DNA of 21,884 bases from an uncultured Oscillospiraceae bacterium (lineage in GTDB: Bacteria; Bacillota; Clostridia; Oscillospirales; Ruminococcaceae), in the NCBI GenBank assembly GCA_900547015.1, contig URFD01000014.1, forward strand, positions 1 through 21,884, given 5' to 3'. A model generated the notes under the pieces. It saw only the letters and a program-made list of their open reading frames with translations, made no database searches and was not told the origin of the DNA. Numbering within the stretch: the first letter of the stretch is position 1; every line of letters starts with the position of its first letter. Below are positions 6,601 through 14,291 of the stretch, piece after piece. The position numbers were made by a program, and so were the translations under genes.

Positions 6601-9600
6601 CTAATTGCGCTGGTCGTTGTCCTCGTCAGGAACCGGGTCTCCGGTGGTGCCGTAGCCCCAGCCTGAGCCGGTGACGCTGATCTCGACAACCTTGGTCTGA
6701 TACTCGCCGGTCGTCAGGTTGGTGGCGGTGATGGTGATGGTTGCGGTACCGGGGCTGATGCCGGTCACAACGCCGTCGTTGTTGACCTGTACGATGTTGC
6801 GGTCGCTCGACGAACATTCAATCGAGACCTCATTTTGCGGCAGTCCGACCTGAATATCCAGCAGCTTGTCACGGCCGACCTCAACCGAGTTGTCCGCTGC
6901 GGCAAGTCCCAAATCAGCCTGAACGCCCTGATTCTGGTTCTGGTTCTGATTTTGGTTCTGATTCTGGTTGGAGTTGCCCTGGTTGGAGTTGCCTTGATTG
7001 GAGCCGCCGGTGGTGTTTGCCATAACGGTGACGGTGGTGGTTGCGGTGACACCGTCCTTGGTGGCGGCGGTGATGGTGACCTCGGTGGTCTGGTCCAGCG
7101 TGACGATGCTGGTGACATAGCCCTTCTGGTCAACGTCAGCAATTCTCGGATTGCTCGAGGACCATACTAAGTCGGTGCCGACCGGGTCTACCATGTATTG
7201 CAGCTGGGCTTCCTCGCCGGCATTGAGTACCAGCTGGTTGATGCTCAGCTTGACCTTGTTGTCGGTGCTGCTGCCCTCCTCCTGAACGGTGATGGTGCAG
7301 CTTGCGGTCAGCCCGTCTGCGGTGGTAGCGGTCAGGGTTGCCTGACCTGCCTTGGCAGCGGTCACGACGACCTCGGTTGCGCTGTATCCGTCCTTGAGGG
7401 TGATCAGCTCACTGCTGGAGCTCCAGTTGACCTTGCCGATTTCGGCTCCGCTCGGGGAGACCGACAGATTGATGCTCTGGGTCTGACCGACGGTCAGGTT
7501 CATGGAGGTCTGTGCAAAGGAGATGCTTGGATGGTTCTTGTCACTCGAGCCGGAAACGGAAACAGTGACCTTGCAGCTTGCGCTGAATTTGCCGTCCGAG
7601 GAGGAAACGGTTACCTCTGCCGAGCCGGGGTTGACGGCGGTGACGATGGCTGTACCCTCGTTGCCGCTGACCCGCACGATGCTTTCGTCGCTCGTTTTCC
7701 AGCTCAGACTTGCCTGTGCCTGCTCCGGCTGTAAAACAGCGGTCAGGGTGGCGGTCTGCTCCGGCTTGAGGGTCAGGGCGGTTTGATTCAGGGACAGTCC
7801 GGTCAACTCTTTGCCGTTGCCTTTTACGGTGATGGTGATGTTGTCTACATAGCCACCATCATCCGAGGCTGCGGTGATTTTGGTGGTGCCGGCGCCCACT
7901 GCGGTGACAAGGCCCGAGTTCTTATCGACGGTTGCGACCGAGGTGTTGCTCGAATCCCAAGAGCAGGTCTGAATCGGCGCATCTGCCGGGGTTACCTTCG
8001 AGGTCAAGGTGACGGTCTGTCCGACCTCCAGTGTGATTTCCCGCTTGCCCTCGATGCTGACGCCCTTGACCTTGCCCAGCTTCTTGGCATATTCTGCCGC
8101 ACCTGCATAGACTGCCGGGTAGTAAGCGTCATCGTTGACGACTGCCTGCGAGACATCAACCTCGGAGTTCTCGCCGTCCCGCACTCTGCGTGCGACCAGA
8201 ACGAAGCGCGCGTCCTTGAACTCGTAGGTACAGGTGGACAGGGTCAGCAGCTCATCCCCGTACTTGATGTCGATTGGGGTATCGAAGATGCTGCGGCGCT
8301 TGACCTCGCTGATGAAGTTGTTGAAGTCCGCCTCGTCCTTGGCATCAACAAAGGCGTTGTAGCTGAAGGTGTTGCCATTGTCGTGTTCGGCAAGGTTGTT
8401 GGTGATAAAGGCCGCGAAGATTTTGTAGGTTCCGGTCTTGTAGACGCTGTCAAAGGAGACCAGCGGGTGCTCCTTGTAGAAGGACAGCTGCTTGTACTTG
8501 GTCAGGTCGTTGAACATCTGACCGTCGTTGCGGATGTTGTGGCCGTAGATGGTGATGTTGGTGCTTGGCTTTTTGACATCCGCCTCCCAGTCGATGTATG
8601 GGGTACCGTAGTAGTCGTACTCCTTGTTGAAGCCCAGACGGTGGTAGTAGTCGTTGTCCGAGGTCTGGACGACCGGGAAGTTGACGTTGGTTCCGTCAAT
8701 CTTCAGCCAGCCCTTGATGTCCTCATTCTCCTTGTAGAAGGAATAGAACTTGGGCAGGTAGTCGTTGGGGTAGCCTTCGATGTTGGACAGCTTTCCTTCC
8801 TCGGCGTCCTTTTCGGCCTTTGCCATCTGGTCTTGGAGGTTTGCGATGTTCTCCTGCGATTTCTGGTTCTGTGCGCCGAAGTCCACCAGATAGGTGATGG
8901 AGCCGACAAAGACGCACAGGCACACCCACATCAGGATTTTGCGAACCTTGTCAAAGCCGCTGTCGTCCCGGTTCGGGAAGATGCGGTACAGGATGCCGCG
9001 GAAGCCCTTCGGCGCCTTGGGGGCGGGTTTTTGCTCCTGCGGCAGATTTTTGCTCTTTTTGCCTTTTCCCTTCCGGCCGGTCGGGACTGCCTCGGAAGGG
9101 CTGGCTACGCTCAGCGCAGCAACTCCGGGCACAACGCCCATTCCCTCCAGCACCGCTTCTTCTGCGTCACAGCTGCCTTCGGGAGCGGATGGGAAGCTGT
9201 CCACCAGCTTGCGTGCAAGGTTAAACAGACGGGCGGCAGCGTCCGAGGTCATCTGGGACAGAGAATGATAATCTCCGGCATCCAGCTCCTGCATGAGACA
9301 GACCTTGTTCAGGACGGCTGCCACATATCCCTTTCGGGTCTTGAAGGCGGCATTGGGCAGGCTGATGCTTAACCCCAGCACATCCTTTTCCTGCTGGCTG
9401 GAACAGCCCAGTGCCATCGCTGCGGCAACATTGGCGCTGACCGGGCCGAACTTCTTGCCGATTTTGTCGTTGATGCCCAGCTTCTCCAAATCCATCTCCT
9501 CCGGCTGACAGCTGTATTCGGAGCAGATGAACTGACCCTCCGGGTCCACATGGTGGAAGCGCTTGGCAGCCAGCCCCGCGGAGCCGGATTCGGCAAAGGC

Positions 9601-10386
9601 CAGACGGATATTTTTCTTGGCGCATTTTAAGGCGAGTGCGTGCTCGATGCCGTTGACATCGATGCCGTACACATGGGTGCCCAGACGCTGGACGATGGTT
9701 CTTATCACGCTGTTGCAGCGTTCTGCCGCCTGCTGACGGTTGGCACTGCTGTCCGAGATGCGGATAATCAGCTCCGAGCGCTTCTGATAGATGGCAACAC
9801 AAGGGCTCGGTGCTTCCAGCAGGTCGCGCAGAGCTTCCTCAGCCTGCTGCAATTCCAGCTCCATCACACGTAGCACACGGCTGTGGCAGGAAACGGTGCT
9901 GGTTTTGCTCAGCACCTGGAACAAATAGCTGAAAAACAGGCTGGTCTGCTCCTCGGCATCCGAGGGCAGTGCCACGATGTGAAAGCTGTCCCCGGCAACT
10001 TCAAATCCGGGGAACAGGGATTGGCGGCATGGAAAGACCCGTGCGCCTTCCGGCAGCAGGGCAAGCCGCTGTGCTTCTTCGGCGGCCAGATGTCCCCGCT
10101 TTTCCAGCTGGTGGGCGACATCCTCGCTGAAGGCCAGCTGCTGTCCGCACAGCTCGGCGATTGCCTGGATGCAGGCGGAGTCCGCCTGTACCTTGTCGAC
10201 CAGCGGACACAGGATGAGGGACTGCGGCTGTGCGCCGGCAAGCAGGGCACGCCGCAGACTGCTGATGTCACGGACCGGTAGCTGCTCGACCTCATAGCCC
10301 AGCACACGCAACTCTTTTTCCATGTAAGGGGATGCCAGCAGTCCGCCGGAGCGTCCGGCATCGACCCCGATGATGTATACTTTCAA
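6601..10386 (-). CDS. CinA-like / class B sortase / five Ig-like (BIG2) domain fusion (Srt2)
   Basis: This 1261-residue protein has all three CinA parts, then a sortase and surface domains. Residues 1-165 are MoCF-like (MKVYIIGVDAGRSGG start; LLPEGARVFP; PGFEVAGD). Residues 170-255 are KH-like. Residues 246-397 are CinA C-terminal-like (AESGSAGLAAKRF; EYSC; GPVSANVAAAMA). GGLGPTxDD is lost, SESCTGG has become AESGSAG, and the AxTGxAGP motif is absent, so enzyme activity is doubtful. A basic linker leads to a transmembrane helix (484-504), a short charged coiled coil (508-532) and a class B sortase (540-735) with H616, C719 and R727. Five BIG2-like domains start near 772, 860, 953, 1045 and 1155; an Asn/Gln-rich stretch separates the fourth and fifth. 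No C-terminal sorting signal is seen. The start is TTG at 10386, with GAGGTGG just upstream and a family-typical N-terminus. It faces srt1-spoIID and is clearly paralogous to Srt1 across linker, sortase and tail. Confidence 0.88.
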   Translation of the reverse strand: MKVYIIGVDAGRSGGLLASPYMEKELRVLGYEVEQLPVRDISSLRRALLAGAQPQSLILCPLVDKVQADSACIQAIAELCGQQLAFSEDVAHQLEKRGHLAAEEAQRLALLPEGARVFPCRQSLFPGFEVAGDSFHIVALPSDAEEQTSLFFSYLFQVLSKTSTVSCHSRVLRVMELELQQAEEALRDLLEAPSPCVAIYQKRSELIIRISDSSANRQQAAERCNSVIRTIVQRLGTHVYGIDVNGIEHALALKCAKKNIRLAFAESGSAGLAAKRFHHVDPEGQFICSEYSCQPEEMDLEKLGINDKIGKKFGPVSANVAAAMALGCSSQQEKDVLGLSISLPNAAFKTRKGYVAAVLNKVCLMQELDAGDYHSLSQMTSDAAARLFNLARKLVDSFPSAPEGSCDAEEAVLEGMGVVPGVAALSVASPSEAVPTGRKGKGKKSKNLPQEQKPAPKAPKGFRGILYRIFPNRDDSGFDKVRKILMWVCLCVFVGSITYLVDFGAQNQKSQENIANLQDQMAKAEKDAEEGKLSNIEGYPNDYLPKFYSFYKENEDIKGWLKIDGTNVNFPVVQTSDNDYYHRLGFNKEYDYYGTPYIDWEADVKKPSTNITIYGHNIRNDGQMFNDLTKYKQLSFYKEHPLVSFDSVYKTGTYKIFAAFITNNLAEHDNGNTFSYNAFVDAKDEADFNNFISEVKRRSIFDTPIDIKYGDELLTLSTCTYEFKDARFVLVARRVRDGENSEVDVSQAVVNDDAYYPAVYAGAAEYAKKLGKVKGVSIEGKREITLEVGQTVTLTSKVTPADAPIQTCSWDSSNTSVATVDKNSGLVTAVGAGTTKITAASDDGGYVDNITITVKGNGKELTGLSLNQTALTLKPEQTATLTAVLQPEQAQASLSWKTSDESIVRVSGNEGTAIVTAVNPGSAEVTVSSSDGKFSASCKVTVSVSGSSDKNHPSISFAQTSMNLTVGQTQSINLSVSPSGAEIGKVNWSSSSELITLKDGYSATEVVVTAAKAGQATLTATTADGLTASCTITVQEEGSSTDNKVKLSINQLVLNAGEEAQLQYMVDPVGTDLVWSSSNPRIADVDQKGYVTSIVTLDQTTEVTITAATKDGVTATTTVTVMANTTGGSNQGNSNQGNSNQNQNQNQNQNQNQGVQADLGLAAADNSVEVGRDKLLDIQVGLPQNEVSIECSSSDRNIVQVNNDGVVTGISPGTATITITATNLTTGEYQTKVVEISVTGSGWGYGTTGDPVPDEDNDQRN
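6928..7002 (-). repeat. Asn/Gln-rich low-complexity repeat in srt2
   Basis: Codons for residues 1129-1153 alternate as SNQGNSNQG, then NQ repeated about seven times, giving a 6-base period (AAC/AAT then CAG/CAA). It is a hydrophilic spacer between the fourth and fifth Ig-like domains. The period is a multiple of three, so slippage would alter length without breaking the frame. Confidence 0.85.
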
Positions 10387-10438
10387 ATGATTCCACCTCG
10401 ATTGCGGTCATGGTTCAGGGGATGAACCCCGATGGGTG

Positions 10439-10462
10439 TTAAAAAAACGGTCATGGCCCGTT
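10439..10462 (-). terminator. Hairpin with U-run in the srt2 leader (possible attenuator)
   Basis: On the minus strand AACGG (10462-10458) pairs with CCGTT (10450-10446), followed by seven T. It lies just downstream of the predicted srt2 start of transcription and upstream of the TTG start. It could be an attenuator or the end of the thiI transcript. The 5-bp stem is short. Confidence 0.4.
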
Positions 10463-10475
10463 GGACCCTGTTGCT

Positions 10476-10504
10476 ATGATAGTCCAAACGAACCGTGTTT
10501 TCAA
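10476..10504 (-). promoter_or_regulatory. Predicted promoter of srt2
   Basis: On the minus strand TTGAAA (10504-10499) and TATCAT (10481-10476) are separated by 17 bases in the thiI-srt2 gap. The predicted start is near 10469, giving a leader of about 80 nt. Confidence 0.6.
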
Positions 10505-10506
10505 GC

Positions 10507-10528
10507 GGAAAATCCTGCTTGTAGCAGG
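10507..10528 (-). terminator. Weak terminator-like hairpin after thiI
   Basis: CCTGC and GCAGG form a 5-bp stem (10528-10514, minus strand) followed by ATTTT. It begins 3 bases after the thiI stop. It is weak, so readthrough into srt2 is possible. Confidence 0.35.
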
Positions 10529-10531
10529 AGG

Positions 10532-11707
10532 CTAGGAGTTGGAGATGCTCAGCTGCTCGATGTTTTCGATGGCTCGGGAGATCAGCTCCTCCTGTGCCAT
10601 CTGCTCCTCGGCGAGCTTGACAAACTTCAGCTGCGGCTTGGTGCGGGGATGCTTCGGAGTAAAGACGGTGCAGCAGTCCTCATACGGCAGGATGGAGGTT
10701 TCAAAGGTGTCAATCTTGCGGGAGATCAGGACAATTTCATCCTTGTCCATGCCGATGACCGGACGCAGAACCGGCATATCTGCCGACTCGTCGGTGCAGG
10801 CAATTGCCTGAATGGTCTGGCTGGCAACCTGACCGACGCTCTCGCCGGTGACCAGTGCCTCACACTCGTTGGCACGGGCAACCCGGCAGGCAATCTTCAT
10901 CATATAACGGCGCATGATGATGGTGAACAAATCCTCCGGACACTGATCCCGGATGGCTTCCTGGATTTCAGTGAAGGGTACGATGTACATTTTGATGCGT
11001 CCGCAGTAGGAGCACATCTTCTGTGCCAGATCTAGCACCTTCTGCTTGGCGCGCTCGGAGGTGTACGGAGGGGAGACAAAGTGGATGGCACTGATTTCCA
11101 GACCACGCTTTGCCATCATGTATCCGGCAACCGGGCTGTCGATGCCGCCGGAGATCAGCAGCATGGCTTTGCCGCCGCTGCCGACCGGGATGCCGCCTGC
11201 GCCCTTGATCTGGCTGCCGTGGATATAGGCGGCATAGTCGCGGACCTCCACCATGACCACAACATCAGGATTGTGGACGTCCACCTGCAAATGCGGGAAC
11301 TGCTCCAGCAGATATTCGCCCACTCCGGCACAGATTTCCGGAGATTTCATCGGGAAGCTCTTGTCCGAACGCTTTGCCTCTACCTTGAAGGTGACGGCAT
11401 TTTCCAGCTCGTCGCGCAGATATTCGGCGGCGGTGGTTTTGATCTGCTCAAAATCCTTGTCTACGACACACGCGCGGCTGAGCGCTGCGATGCCGAATAC
11501 CTTCTGTAAACGGTCAACCGCCTCGTCGAGGTCATAGCCCTCCTCGTCCGGCTCCACATAGATGGTGGACTGTGCCTTGCGGAAGTGGAAGGAGCCGACC
11601 GGCATCAGCTTGCGGCGGGCATTCTTGATCAAGCGGTCCTCAAAAGCGTGGCGGTTAAGCCCCTTCAGAGCGATTTCGCCATTTTTCAGTAAGATGATTT
11701 CTTTCAT
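10532..11707 (-). CDS. thiI: tRNA 4-thiouridine synthetase ThiI
   Basis: ThiI (391 residues) adenylates U8 of tRNA and transfers sulfur to give 4-thiouridine; in some bacteria it also serves thiamine thiazole synthesis. Domains in order are an N-terminal ferredoxin-like/THUMP region (about 1-165) and a PP-loop ATPase domain with SGGIDSP (186-192). A Cys pair (C345, C346, in DCCTVFTPKHP) sits where the family carries a catalytic cysteine. There is no C-terminal rhodanese domain, as is usual in Firmicutes, so sulfur must come directly from a cysteine desulfurase, which is the gene just upstream. AAGGAG lies 7 bases before the ATG at 11707. The gap to the desulfurase is 69 bases with no clear terminator, so the two genes are probably cotranscribed. 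Confidence 0.95.
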   Translation of the reverse strand: MKEIILLKNGEIALKGLNRHAFEDRLIKNARRKLMPVGSFHFRKAQSTIYVEPDEEGYDLDEAVDRLQKVFGIAALSRACVVDKDFEQIKTTAAEYLRDELENAVTFKVEAKRSDKSFPMKSPEICAGVGEYLLEQFPHLQVDVHNPDVVVMVEVRDYAAYIHGSQIKGAGGIPVGSGGKAMLLISGGIDSPVAGYMMAKRGLEISAIHFVSPPYTSERAKQKVLDLAQKMCSYCGRIKMYIVPFTEIQEAIRDQCPEDLFTIIMRRYMMKIACRVARANECEALVTGESVGQVASQTIQAIACTDESADMPVLRPVIGMDKDEIVLISRKIDTFETSILPYEDCCTVFTPKHPRTKPQLKFVKLAEEQMAQEELISRAIENIEQLSISNS

Positions 11708-11776
11708 AAACGAACTCCTTTTGGGTGTGGTTCTATCATATCTGATTTATTTTCGTGTTTGTGGTTTGGTGGCAGT

Positions 11777-12916
11777 CTATCTGCGGAACCGCTCGAGCCC
11801 TTCCTCAAGCGCCGCCAAAAAGACCGGGACCTCCTCGGGTGTGTTGTACCGTCCAAAGCTCAGGCGGATGGCGCTGTCAGCGCGTTCGTGGGAAAGCCCC
11901 ATAGCGGACAGAACATGGCTGGCTCCGCCCTTGGCACAGGCAGAACCGCTCGAAACATAGATGCCCTTTTCTTCCAGAAAATGCAGCATGATTTCAGAGC
12001 GAACCCCCAAAGCGGAGAAGTTCAGTATATAAGGTGTTCCGTCAGCGGGGGAATTGATGCAGATGTCCGGCAGTTTTGTCAAACCGTCCAAAAGCATTTG
12101 TCGGATTTCGGAAACTCTTTTGTGATTTTCCTCTCGTTCGTCCATCAGCAGTTCTGCGGCCAGTCCCATCGCACAGGCATTGGCAATCCCTTCGGTGCCG
12201 GGACGGATGTTCTTTTCCTGTCCGCCGCCAAAGCTCACCGGACGCAGCCGGCTGCCCTTCTTGACATACAGCGCACCGATGCCCTTGGGCGCATAGATTT
12301 TGTGTCCGCTCACCGACATCAGGTCGACGTCCGGATTTTTTCCAAGACGCAGCGGCTCCTTGCACCACGCCTGCACCGCATCACAGTGGATGAGCACCTG
12401 CGGCCAGCGGCGGCGCAGCTGACGGCACACCGAGCCCACCGGCAGGATGCTGCCGACCTCGTTGTTTACTGCCATCATCGATACCAGTACCGTGCGCTCG
12501 TTTACCGCCTCCAGCACCTGCTCGGGGCTGATTTGTCCGTTGCTGTCCGGCTCCAGACGCACGATTTCCCAGCCCTCCTCCTCCAAAAAGCGCACGGTAT
12601 TCAGGACCGCGTCATGCTCGATGGCGGTGGTGACGATGCGGTTGCCGCGCCGCTTCTGGGCTCTGGCAACGCCAAGGATGGCGATATTGTCCGCCTCGGT
12701 GCCACCGGAGGTAAAATAGATTTCGGAGCTCTGGCATCCCAGCGAGGCAGCAACCTGTCCGCGTGCCAGCTCCAGCTGTTTCTGCGCCTCAAAGCCCTTG
12801 CGGTGCAGTGAGGATGGATTTCCATAGCAGCTGGTCAGCATTTCATATACTCGTTTGGCGGCTTCCTCTCTGGTTCTGGTCGTCGCACTGTTGTCATAAT
12901 AGATTTCGTCCGGCAA
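11777..12916 (-). CDS. Cysteine desulfurase (NifS/IscS family)
   Basis: This PLP enzyme takes sulfur from cysteine as a persulfide and passes it to acceptors. Next to thiI, the likely role is supplying ThiI for tRNA thiolation. I choose TTG at 12916, giving 379 residues that begin MPDEIYYDNSATT, the normal NifS start. An ATG at 13039 would add 41 residues, but it lies between the -35 and -10 of a good promoter, so it would not be transcribed. AAAGGGAAG lies 10 bases before the TTG. With this numbering the PLP lysine is K206 (SGHKIYAPKG) and the catalytic cysteine is C327 (SSGSACAKG). HCDAVQ, just before the K206 region, holds the usual PLP-binding residues. The length matches the family. A role in Fe-S assembly is also possible, but no scaffold gene is nearby. 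Confidence 0.93.
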   Translation of the reverse strand: MPDEIYYDNSATTRTREEAAKRVYEMLTSCYGNPSSLHRKGFEAQKQLELARGQVAASLGCQSSEIYFTSGGTEADNIAILGVARAQKRRGNRIVTTAIEHDAVLNTVRFLEEEGWEIVRLEPDSNGQISPEQVLEAVNERTVLVSMMAVNNEVGSILPVGSVCRQLRRRWPQVLIHCDAVQAWCKEPLRLGKNPDVDLMSVSGHKIYAPKGIGALYVKKGSRLRPVSFGGGQEKNIRPGTEGIANACAMGLAAELLMDEREENHKRVSEIRQMLLDGLTKLPDICINSPADGTPYILNFSALGVRSEIMLHFLEEKGIYVSSGSACAKGGASHVLSAMGLSHERADSAIRLSFGRYNTPEEVPVFLAALEEGLERFRR

Positions 12917-13027
12917 AAAAGCACACTTCCCTTTTTCTGCAAATCTAACGGCTTCCTCCTGCCATTTTGCGGAGAGCCGATTTGTTCTCTGCCGCCCGAA
13001 TGCGGACAGAGAAGGATATACTGTTTT

Positions 13028-13056
13028 ATTATACTGCATTCCGCCGAATCTTTCAA
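13028..13056 (-). promoter_or_regulatory. Promoter of the cysteine desulfurase-thiI unit
   Basis: On the minus strand TTGAAA (13056-13051) and a perfect TATAAT (13033-13028) have a 17-base spacer. Transcription should start near 13021, about 105 bases before the TTG start. Confidence 0.75.
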
Positions 13057-13149
13057 ATGCCGAAGCCCATTTTCAGCGGATTTTTCCTCGGTTCCGGCGA
13101 TTTTTTTGCTTTGTCGGAAAATTTTGCAAATTCCCGGACAAAAACACCT

Positions 13150-13177
13150 TTGTTTCCGACGCAATATCCGCTATAAT
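13150..13177 (+). promoter_or_regulatory. Promoter of the hydrolase operon
   Basis: TTGTTT (13150-13155) and a perfect TATAAT (13172-13177) are 16 bases apart. An AAGGAGG directly follows the -10, but no start codon stands at the right distance from it. The leader to 13272 is about 90 nt. Confidence 0.6.
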
Positions 13178-13271
13178 AAAGGAGGACAGAGTAACCGCTG
13201 TCACACAGAAAAGACATTTTACCCCCCATTTTTCAAAAGACCATGAAAGATAAGGATGATGACACAGCTCT

Positions 13272-14291
13272 ATGGCAATCAATCGTTTTATGAGGGCGAC
13301 CCTCAAGGCCCTCTCCTACCCCGAGATTCTCGATAAAAAGAACGGCTATCGTCTGCAACGCACGATGGTCAATGCCGCCCACCCCCATGTCCTGCGTCCC
13401 TTTTACAAGATTTGGGACCACGAGGTCTGGGCAGGCGACCACAATATCCCGGTTCGGGTCTTTTCCCCGGATTTGAACGGGACCTTTCCGGTGCTGCTGT
13501 TTTTCCACGGCGGCGGCTGGGTCACCGGCAATATCGACTCCTACGATAAGGTCTGCACCAATATGGCGCGTCTGACCCGGCACATCGTCGTGTCGGTGGA
13601 CTACCAGCTTGCCCCCGAGTATAAATTCCCTGCGGCGCCGGAGGATTGCTATCTGGTGGCGCGCGAGCTGTTTTTGCACAGCGACCTGTTCGGCATCACG
13701 CCCGACCAGATTACCCTCATCGGCGACAGCGCCGGCGGCAATCTGGCTGCGGTCGTTTCGCTGATGGCGCGGGACCGCGGCGAATTTCTGCCGGAGCGCC
13801 AGATTCTGCTGTACCCGGCAACCAACAACGACCACACCGAAAATTCGCCCTTCGAGTCGGTTCGCACCAACGGCAAGGGCTACCTGCTCACCAGCAAGCG
13901 GATGGTGGACTATATGGCGCTCTACCGCTCCTCGGACGAGGATTTGCAGAATCCCTACTATGCCCCGATTCTCAGCGAGGATTTGAGCCGTCAGCCGCGC
14001 ACCCTGATTATCACCGCCGAGTATGACCCGCTGCGGGACGAGGGCGAAGCGTATGGACAAAAGCTGGCGGACTTTGGCAACGCGGTGGAGATTCACCGCA
14101 TCCACGATGCCCTGCATGGATTTATGTCGCTGAGCCCGGGCTTTAAGCACGTCAAAAAAGCCTACCGCTATATTAACCATTTTCTGGCGGAGCAGCCTAC
14201 CGACTTCGGCGAGGTCATCAGCGAGACCGAAGAGGCCAAGGCGGAACTGACCGAACAATCTGATAAAGAGGTGAACTCTCTTGAGAAATAA
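13272..14291 (+). CDS. HSL-type alpha/beta hydrolase (esterase/lipase family)
   Basis: This 339-residue protein belongs to the hormone-sensitive-lipase family of serine hydrolases, which cut carboxyl esters. The oxyanion motif HGGG is at residues 79-82, the nucleophile S153 lies in GDSAGG (151-156), and D252 (EYDPLRDEG) and H282 (LHGF) complete the triad. No signal peptide is seen, so it is probably cytoplasmic or membrane-associated. The last 30 residues are acidic (SETEEAKAE). ATG 13272 is the first start after an in-frame TGA; AAGGATG lies 13 bases before it, which is far. A 16-codon frame (13243-13293) overlaps the start and may matter for translation. Its end overlaps the next gene by 11 bases, so the two should be translationally coupled. 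The natural substrate is unknown; the context suggests ester or acyl transfer chemistry. Confidence 0.9.
   Translation: MAINRFMRATLKALSYPEILDKKNGYRLQRTMVNAAHPHVLRPFYKIWDHEVWAGDHNIPVRVFSPDLNGTFPVLLFFHGGGWVTGNIDSYDKVCTNMARLTRHIVVSVDYQLAPEYKFPAAPEDCYLVARELFLHSDLFGITPDQITLIGDSAGGNLAAVVSLMARDRGEFLPERQILLYPATNNDHTENSPFESVRTNGKGYLLTSKRMVDYMALYRSSDEDLQNPYYAPILSEDLSRQPRTLIITAEYDPLRDEGEAYGQKLADFGNAVEIHRIHDALHGFMSLSPGFKHVKKAYRYINHFLAEQPTDFGEVISETEEAKAELTEQSDKEVNSLEK

Noticed and set aside
6928..7002. Possible CRISPR or microsatellite array
   Set aside because: The short 6-base period encodes an in-frame Asn-Gln spacer of Srt2; there are no spacers or 25-40 base repeats.
7783..9372. Long plus-strand frame opposite srt2
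   Set aside because: It is antisense to the clear CinA/sortase/Ig coding sequence, has no family match, and reflects the codon bias of the real gene.
6601..10386. LPxTG-type sorting signal or sortase substrate in the window
   Set aside because: No protein in the window ends in a sorting motif with hydrophobic segment and basic tail; Srt2 ends in an acidic polar stretch.
11759..12811. Plus-strand frame opposite the cysteine desulfurase
   Set aside because: The minus strand encodes an intact NifS-family protein with K206 and C327; the plus frame is a shadow.
13178..13200. Strong AAGGAGG after the hydrolase promoter as a gene start
   Set aside because: No ATG, GTG or TTG stands at a usable distance, and it coincides with the predicted transcription start.
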